NCBI RefSeq assembly: GCF_000497445.1
Contig: NZ_CM002285.1
Location: 1,211,887-1,249,113, forward strand
DNA length: 37,227 bases
Direction of reading: 5' to 3'
Source: Streptomyces roseochromogenus subsp. oscitans DS 12.976
Lineage (GTDB): Bacteria > Actinomycetota > Actinomycetes > Streptomycetales > Streptomycetaceae
Shown: positions 32,742 through 37,227 of the stretch, in pieces
How positions within the stretch are numbered: the first letter of the stretch is position 1
Layout of the letters: every line of letters begins with the position of its first letter
Notes under the pieces: model-generated
Database searches by the model: none
What the model was told of the DNA's origin: nothing
The model's input: only the letters and a program-made list of their open reading frames with translations
Program-made: the position numbers and the translations under genes

Positions 32742-34521
32742 GGTTGACCGCCGCCATCACGGCCTGTACGGAGGCAGTCAGGATGGAGGTGTCCCAGCCT
32801 GCGCCCCATACGTCTTGGCCCGCGGTACGGCAGTACGCGTAGGCGGCGGCGGGGGCGTCCGGCCCCGTGGCGGTGGCATGCTCGCTGTAGGTGAGGATGT
32901 CCACCGTGACACCGGCCTGCACCAGGGCATTCGTCAGCGCGGCAAGTGGACCGTTGCCGATACCCCGCACCGGGGTGCGGGCGTCGGGGGAGACGACGGT
33001 AGCGGTGAACTCGTGCTCCACTCCGTCCTGCCGGGTGGTCCAGCCGTCCAGCACATAGGGCCCGTCGTGCACGGGCGCGAGGTATGCGGCGTGGAACAGC
33101 TTCCACAGTTCCTCGCCGGACAGCTCCTGGCCGGTGTCGTCGGTGACCTGCTGCACCGTGCGGTAGAAGTCCGGCCGCATGGCCTGGGGCAGATCGAGCC
33201 CTTGGCCGGCGTGCAGGAGGTGCGCGATTCCCCCCTTGCCGGACTGGGAGTTGACGCGGATCACTTCCTCGTAGGTACGGCCGATGTCCGCCGGGTCGAT
33301 CGGCAGGTACGGCACCTTCCACGGCGCCTCCGACGCAGGGACGTCCAGGTCTTCGGCTTCTTGGGCGTGGCGGACGAGTCCCTTGGAGATGGCATCCTGG
33401 TGAGTGCCGGAGAACGCCGTGTGCACCAGGTCCCCGGCGTACGGGTGACGTACGTGGACCGGGATACGGATGCACTCCTCCACGACCTGGCGTACGGCGT
33501 CGATGTCGGACAGGTCGATCATCGGGTTGACGCCCTGCGTGTAGAGGTTCAGCACCAACGTGACGAGATCCACGTTCCCGGTGCGCTCCCCGTTGCCGAA
33601 CAGGCAGCCTTCCACGCGCTGCGCCCCGGCCAGCACGGCGAGTTCGGCACAGGCGACGCCGGTGCCACGGTCATTGTGCGGGTGCACGGAAAGGATCACC
33701 GCGTCGCGTCGGTCCAGATGCTTGTGCATGTACTCGATCTGGTCCGCGTAGACGTTGGGGGTGGAGATCTCCACCGTTGCGGGGAGGTTGATCACCACAG
33801 GGCGGTCCGGGGAGGCGTCCCACAGACTGGTGACGCTGTTGCACACGTCGAGAGCGAAGTCCGGCTCGGTGAGGTTGAAGACCTCGGGGGAGAACTCGAA
33901 CCTGACGTCGGCTCCCGCCAGCTTCTGCTCCGCGCGGTGCATCAGATGCCCCGCGGCATCCAGGATCATCTTCTTGAGGTCGGCGCGGTCGCGGCCCAGT
34001 ACCACGTTCCGCCAGGTGGGCGCGGAGGGCGTGTACATGTGCACCAGGACCCGGGGCAGCCCGGCCACCGAGTCGATGGTGCGGTCGATCAGCTCGGGGC
34101 GGGCCGGGGTGAACACCGAGACGGTGACGTCCTGCGCCACAGCGCCGCTGGTGGCCAGGTGGCGCACAAAGTCAAAATCGGTCTGGCTGGCCGAAGGGTA
34201 TGCGACCTCGATCTCCTTGAAGCCCATCGCGCACAGCAGGTCGAACATGCGGCGCTTGCGCGCGGTGTCCATCGGCTCAGGGAGTGCCTGGTTGCCGTCC
34301 CGCAGGTCGACCGGCACCCACAGAGGCGCCGTCTCGATCCTGCGTGACGGCCACTCCCGTTCGGCGTCCGCCAGGGGGACGTCGACGCGGTCGTGCGCGG
34401 GCTGATAGCGGTGGTGCGGCATGCTGCTGGGCCGCTGTGGATTCCACGCCGGGCTGTCTGCCGGGATCTCACCGGCCGGGGTGTTCAGCGTGGGGAAAGC
34501 GGACTTGTCGGGAACGCTCAC
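32716..34521 (-). CDS. leuA: 2-Isopropylmalate synthase (LeuA) paralogue in the cluster
   Basis: 601 aa from GTG 34521, with AAGGAAG eight bases upstream. Catalyses, in the standard reaction, condensation of acetyl-CoA with 2-oxoisovalerate, the first step to leucine. Catalytic core: [52 protein letters not shown] and [10 protein letters not shown] are all present, as is the C-terminal regulatory (leucine-binding type) domain with [10 protein letters not shown] and AAAYAYCR. Relative to typical actinobacterial LeuA, as I recall it, the segments [15 protein letters not shown] (usually VGFPASGQTDFDF) and [15 protein letters not shown] (usually HLYNSTSxLQRRVVF) differ near the active site. It could therefore be a specialised paralogue that makes a precursor, or a resistant copy protecting the host. 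Its own leader looks leucine-responsive. Confidence 0.9.
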   Translation of the reverse strand: MSVPDKSAFPTLNTPAGEIPADSPAWNPQRPSSMPHHRYQPAHDRVDVPLADAEREWPSRRIETAPLWVPVDLRDGNQALPEPMDTARKRRMFDLLCAMGFKEIEVAYPSASQTDFDFVRHLATSGAVAQDVTVSVFTPARPELIDRTIDSVAGLPRVLVHMYTPSAPTWRNVVLGRDRADLKKMILDAAGHLMHRAEQKLAGADVRFEFSPEVFNLTEPDFALDVCNSVTSLWDASPDRPVVINLPATVEISTPNVYADQIEYMHKHLDRRDAVILSVHPHNDRGTGVACAELAVLAGAQRVEGCLFGNGERTGNVDLVTLVLNLYTQGVNPMIDLSDIDAVRQVVEECIRIPVHVRHPYAGDLVHTAFSGTHQDAISKGLVRHAQEAEDLDVPASEAPWKVPYLPIDPADIGRTYEEVIRVNSQSGKGGIAHLLHAGQGLDLPQAMRPDFYRTVQQVTDDTGQELSGEELWKLFHAAYLAPVHDGPYVLDGWTTRQDGVEHEFTATVVSPDARTPVRGIGNGPLAALTNALVQAGVTVDILTYSEHATATGPDAPAAAYAYCRTAGQDVWGAGWDTSILTASVQAVMAAVNRAHGAARD

Positions 34522-34525
34522 TACG

Positions 34526-34631
34526 GGCTTCCTTCTTCTCGGTTGCGGCCGACCGGCACACGCCGGAACCCCGCTGCGGGGTGCCGGTCGATTCAGGCCC
34601 CGCAGCGGCAGCCGAGAAGAAGAAGGAAGCC
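34526..34631 (-). promoter_or_regulatory. Leucine-responsive leader: Leu-codon tract pairs with the leuA RBS
   Basis: In the mRNA, the leader-peptide stretch GGCTTCCTTCTTCTTCTCGG (34631-34612), which contains all four Leu codons, is complementary to CCGAGAAGAAGGAAGCC (34542-34526), with one 3-nt bulge. The second arm contains the leuA Shine-Dalgarno (GAAGGA). Between them are a 10-bp hairpin (34550-34559 with 34581-34590) and a competing 11-bp pairing (34571-34581 with 34598-34608). A ribosome stalled at the Leu codons would cover the first arm and free the RBS. With leucine plentiful, the stem can form and hide it. Confidence 0.82.
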
Positions 34632-34643
34632 GCGCATCGTCAC
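34593..34643 (-). CDS. leuA leader peptide (four consecutive leucine codons)
   Basis: Sixteen codons from GTG 34643 or fourteen from ATG 34637, encoding (VT)[14 protein letters not shown]. The leucine codons are CTT CTT CTT CTC at 34625-34614. The predicted transcription start coincides with GTG 34643, which would make the leader peptide leaderless; no Shine-Dalgarno is seen. It stops at TGA (34593-34595), 72 nt before the leuA start. It is too short to be a functional protein and fits the role of an attenuation sensor for charged leucyl-tRNA. Leu-rich leaders in front of leuA are known in actinobacteria. Confidence 0.85.
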   Translation of the reverse strand: MTMRGFLLLLGCRCGA

Positions 34644-34650
34644 GACAGAT

Positions 34651-34680
34651 ACACTAACGACATCTCAGCTCCGCAGACAA
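34651..34680 (-). promoter_or_regulatory. Predicted promoter of the leuA-ABC operon
   Basis: Minus strand: TTGTCT (34675-34680) and TAGTGT (34651-34656) with an 18-bp spacer; the predicted start is at about 34643, the first base of the leader peptide GTG. The GntR operator dyad covers the -35 and most of the spacer, so binding there would block initiation. Confidence 0.6.
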
Positions 34681-34687
34681 CCTGAGA
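34663..34687. promoter_or_regulatory. Operator dyad between leuA and the GntR gene
   Basis: TCTCAG (34663-34668) and CTGAGA (34682-34687) are inverted arms around 13 bases that include CAGACA. The first 17 bases recur at 30855. It lies 17 bp before the GntR start and over the leuA promoter, the usual place for an autoregulated divergent operator. Confidence 0.65.
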
Positions 34688-34703
34688 AGTGATCGGACCC
34701 GTC

Positions 34704-35393
34704 ATGCCACTAGACGCACTGCGCCCCAGCTCCCTGGTCGACCAGGCCACCCAGCGCCTCCGCGAGGAGATCACCTCCGGGACCTGGGCGGTGGGCACCA
34801 AACTCCCGGGCGAAACCGCCCTCGCCAGCACGCTCGGCGTAGGCCGTTCGACCGTGCGCGAAGCCCTCCGCGCCCTCGCCGGCGCGGGGTTGGTGCAGGC
34901 GAGGCAGGGCGCAGGCGTGTTCGTCACCGCCACCACCCCGCGGGAGGACTGGCCCACTCGGTTGCGGCAGTCCGCCATCACCGACATCTACGAAGTCCGC
35001 GCCATGCTGGAAGTCGAGGCCGCGCAGCTCGCCGCACAGCGCCGCACGCCCGACGACGTCATCGCGCTCAACGACGCGATGGACCGCCGCCGCCACGCCG
35101 CCGCCGGTACCAACGCCGAGTTCGTGGACGCGGACATCAGCCTGCACGCCGCCGTCGTCGCCGCCGCACACAACCCTGTACTGACAGGCCTGTTCACCGA
35201 GTTCCTGCCGTCACTGCGCAAGGGCCTGGTCGACCTTCTGGAACTCGCCGGCCTGCGCGCCGCCGACCCCCACGACGGTGAGGACTCCCACGCGGCACTC
35301 GTCGACGCCGTGGCGCGTGGCGACGCGGACGCCGCCGGAGACATCCTGCGTACGGAACTTGAGCAGACTCTCGCGCGCCTCAAGGCCGTCTGA
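34704..35393 (+). CDS. GntR-family transcription regulator, FadR subfamily
   Basis: 229 aa from ATG 34704; GTG 34689 is an alternative start five codons upstream. N-terminal winged helix-turn-helix (residues ~7-70): LREEITSGTWAVGTKLPGE, then LGVGRSTVREALRALAGAG and the wing ARQGAGVFV. The C-terminal all-helical FCD ligand domain (~85-220) contains EVRAMLEVEAAQLAA, DADISLHAAVVAAAHNPVL and EDSHAALVDAVARGD; the Asp and His residues fit the metal/carboxylate pocket of FCD proteins. It probably represses leuA, itself and perhaps the MFS/ligase and cupin operons through the TCTCAG/CAGACA elements, and releases them on binding a carboxylic or amino acid ligand. Confidence 0.9.
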   Translation: MPLDALRPSSLVDQATQRLREEITSGTWAVGTKLPGETALASTLGVGRSTVREALRALAGAGLVQARQGAGVFVTATTPREDWPTRLRQSAITDIYEVRAMLEVEAAQLAAQRRTPDDVIALNDAMDRRRHAAAGTNAEFVDADISLHAAVVAAAHNPVLTGLFTEFLPSLRKGLVDLLELAGLRAADPHDGEDSHAALVDAVARGDADAAGDILRTELEQTLARLKAV

Positions 35394-35413
35394 CAGCGGG
35401 CGACCTCACCGTC

Positions 35414-36175
35414 ATGAGTACATCGCCGCTGATACGGCCCTATCCGTACCCCACACCGCCAGTTGCCCGGTGGAAGATCTTGTTCTTCCCCCACTCGGGC
35501 GGGTCCCCGGCTTCATACAAAGAGTTCGCGGCCTGCCTGGCCGGCAGCGCCCACACCGCGGCCGTGCACTACCCCGGCCGCGCCGAACGGTACCGGGAAC
35601 CCTCGTTCACCAGCGTCCATACACTCGCTGACGAGATCGCGGACAGGCTCCCCGCGTGGCTCGGCGAAAGCCCAGCACTCTTCTTCGGGCACAGCCTCGG
35701 TGCCGCGATCGCCTACGAGGTCGTCCGCCGTGTCCCCGACCAGCACCGGATGCTGCTCGTCGCCTCCGGGCACCCCGCGCCGTCCCGGCTCGAGCTGCCA
35801 CCACTTGCCGGCCCCGGCGGCGACCCTGACGGTCCTCTCGTCAGCCTGGTCTCCGCCCTCGGTGGGGACACGCCCGAGATCCTGGAGCACCCGGTGCTGA
35901 GACAGATGTTCCTGCCCGTCATCCGCGCGGACCTCACCGCCCACGCCGGCTACCGCCCCGCCCCCGGCTCCGTCATCCGCTGCCCCCTCATCGCCTTGGA
36001 AGGCGACGCGGACCCCCTCACCAACCGCTCCGACATGCACGCCTGGTCCAAGCACACCCTCTCGACATTCCATCACCACACCTTCCCTGGCGGTCACTTC
36101 TTCATCAATCACCACATCCCGCGCATCACAGACATCATGCGCGCCGCCATGCGACAGGAAGAAGCCGCGGCATAA
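35414..36175 (+). CDS. Type II thioesterase (alpha/beta hydrolase)
   Basis: 253 aa from ATG 35414, 20 bp after the GntR stop. Typical TEII of NRPS/PKS clusters: LFFPHSGGSPASY (oxyanion region, 23-35), YPGRAERY, nucleophile Ser94 in FGHSLGAA, Asp in LEGDADPLT and His in FPGGHFFI. It hydrolyses stalled or wrong acyl/aminoacyl groups from carrier phosphopantetheine; where no fused thioesterase exists, as here, it may also release the product. The likely carrier is the 82-aa protein at 25045. It reads in the same direction as GntR and is probably co-transcribed. Confidence 0.92.
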   Translation: MSTSPLIRPYPYPTPPVARWKILFFPHSGGSPASYKEFAACLAGSAHTAAVHYPGRAERYREPSFTSVHTLADEIADRLPAWLGESPALFFGHSLGAAIAYEVVRRVPDQHRMLLVASGHPAPSRLELPPLAGPGGDPDGPLVSLVSALGGDTPEILEHPVLRQMFLPVIRADLTAHAGYRPAPGSVIRCPLIALEGDADPLTNRSDMHAWSKHTLSTFHHHTFPGGHFFINHHIPRITDIMRAAMRQEEAAA

Positions 36176-36275
36176 TCGGCGTACGACGTGCCGGCCGCGG
36201 AGCGCTGCCAGAACCGGGTGGGCGGCCTCGTCACTCGGCATCAGATCTGCTCGGGACCTATGGCGGTCGGCCCGC

Positions 36276-37227
36276 TCAGGCCAAGCTCACCCGCACCTCG
36301 CCGCCCTTGGGGTCGACGCGGCCCGTCCAGCGGGCGGTGAGGGTCAGGGGGCGGTTCGGCAGCGCGGCGCCTAGGCCAGGGCGCTCGCTGTGCAGGAGGC
36401 GGCCGTCCTGGTGGATCCGGAGGACCGGGCGGGTCAGCGGGGTGCTGGTGCGCAGGACGTAGCGGGCGGGCGGGGCGGCCGGGGTGATGCGGTTCGGGGC
36501 GATCCAGCGCAGCGGGGCCTCGACGGCGAGCGGGAGTCCGGGCTCCGGCCAGGGCTTGCCCGCCAGGAAGTCCAGGACGGCACCGGCCACCCCGGCCCCC
36601 TCACCGGCCGCCGTGCCGGCGCGCTCGACGGCGTGCACGACGTTCCCGGCGGCGAAGACTCCCGGGCGCGAGGTGTGCAGGGCGCCGTCGACGGCCGGAC
36701 CACGGGTGCCGGGGTCCAGGGCGAGGCCGCCGCGGCGGGCGAGTTCGTGGTCCGGGACGAAGTCGCCGGTGAAGACGACGGTGTCGCAGACCAGTACGGC
36801 CGTACGGCCGTCGCGGTGCCGGACACGGACGCCGGACAGGCGTCCCCGGCCGAGGAGTTCGGCGACCGTGGTGTCCGTGAGCAGGGGAATGCCCTGGCAC
36901 AGCCGGGCCGCCCGGGCGCGGGCCCGGCCGGTCTGGGCCCGCGGGTGTTCCGTGACCAGGGCGACGACCTCGGCACCGGCCGCGCGCACGGTGGCGGCCG
37001 CCGCGTAGGAGACATCCTCGGCGCCGACGACGACCGCGCGGGCGCCGACGTCCTGCCCGAACAGGTGGACCGCCTGCTGGAGTTCACCGGTGGTGTAGAC
37101 ACCGGCGGGGCGGGTGCCGGGCACCAGCCGGGCGGTGCGCGGCCGTTCCCGGGCACCGGTGGCCAGCACGACGGCCCGCGCCTCGATCGTCTCCGGGCCG
37201 CCGGGGCCTACGGCGGTGAGCACCGGA
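36276..37227 (-). CDS. FAD-dependent oxidoreductase, C-terminal part (runs off the right edge)
   Basis: The frame stays open to the last base, so the N-terminus (with the FAD GxGxxG) lies outside. The visible ~316 residues hold AVVLATGARERPR, the NAD(P)-type ARAVVVGAEDVSYAAAATVR, whose usual GxGxxG is altered to GAEDVS, and the C-terminal FAD site GVFAAGNVVH. A ~100-residue tail of unknown role follows (PLRWIAPNRITPAAPPARYV). The pattern resembles the two-dinucleotide-domain proteins such as HcnB, opine oxidase A or sarcosine-oxidase-like subunits. The changed nucleotide motif suggests NAD(P) binding may be lost. It converges on the thioesterase gene across ~100 bp with no evident terminator, and is probably not part of the cluster. 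Confidence 0.8.
   Translation of the reverse strand, partial: PVLTAVGPGGPETIEARAVVLATGARERPRTARLVPGTRPAGVYTTGELQQAVHLFGQDVGARAVVVGAEDVSYAAAATVRAAGAEVVALVTEHPRAQTGRARARAARLCQGIPLLTDTTVAELLGRGRLSGVRVRHRDGRTAVLVCDTVVFTGDFVPDHELARRGGLALDPGTRGPAVDGALHTSRPGVFAAGNVVHAVERAGTAAGEGAGVAGAVLDFLAGKPWPEPGLPLAVEAPLRWIAPNRITPAAPPARYVLRTSTPLTRPVLRIHQDGRLLHSERPGLGAALPNRPLTLTARWTGRVDPKGGEVRVSLA

Noticed and set aside
29597..34521. Phosphonate (fosmidomycin-like) cluster, suggested by the Fsr-like exporter and a LeuA/homocitrate-type synthase
   Set aside because: No PEP mutase or other phosphonate gene is present, and the synthase has full LeuA motifs including the regulatory domain.
1..37227. tRNA, rRNA, CRISPR arrays, insertion sequences and phage attachment sites
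   Set aside because: I looked for cloverleaf-like sequences, regularly spaced repeats, transposase motifs and flanking direct repeats and found none that I can support.

Overview
The window is high-GC actinobacterial DNA, almost certainly Streptomyces. Signs of this are GTG starts, overlapping stop/start junctions, GGAGG-type ribosome binding sites, secreted ricin-lectin hydrolases and paired ricin/GH18 chitinase genes. Long antisense open frames are common and are shadows of the real genes.

Left edge (1-3245, minus strand): the end of a biosynthetic cluster with an adenylation-thiolation didomain, a non-haem Fe/2-oxoglutarate halogenase with the HxA iron site of SyrB2, and the N-terminal part of a probable alpha/beta hydrolase. 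The didomain's specificity residues read as threonine. The order matches the SyrB1-SyrB2-SyrC module that makes carrier-bound 4-chlorothreonine. A truncated Sul-type dihydropteroate synthase remnant follows (3624-4091).

Middle (4330-16536): mostly accessory or general genes. They are an ICMT-like methyltransferase, a methyltransferase-NUDIX fusion, a GH65 phosphorylase, a two-gene secreted operon (GH18 chitinase and ricin/beta-helix protein), an ABC exporter, a YbhN-like membrane protein and an enoyl-CoA hydratase. The chitinase promoter has a DasR-like dyad in its spacer. The exporter has a SoxR-like box in a 19-bp promoter spacer and may be leaderless.

16831-23240 (minus): a nitrate-assimilation operon, narK, narB, two split NasB-like electron-transfer proteins, then a tartronate-semialdehyde reductase.

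Right (23438-36175): a compact gene cluster that I cannot match to a known product. One minus operon encodes cupin, stand-alone adenylation enzyme, GAF protein, cytochrome P450, 82-aa carrier protein, SDR and a double-PAS protein. Divergent units encode an Fsr-like MFS exporter, a class-II aaRS-like amino acid:[carrier protein] ligase, a LeuA paralogue coupled to an ABC ATPase, a GntR/FadR regulator and a type II thioesterase. A plausible reading is that the aaRS-like ligase and/or the A enzyme load an amino acid on the small carrier, the P450 and SDR oxidise it while tethered, and the thioesterase edits or releases. There is no condensation domain, so the product may be a small modified amino acid. 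LeuA could supply a precursor or act as a resistant target copy.

Regulation is unusually readable. The LeuA paralogue has a leader peptide with four consecutive Leu codons, and this Leu-codon tract is complementary to the leuA ribosome binding site. A motif TCTCAGnTCCnCAGACA is shared by the GntR/leuA and MFS/ligase intergenic regions, and CAGACA half-sites form a dyad in the cupin-operon leader. The window ends in a partial FAD oxidoreductase (36276-37227).
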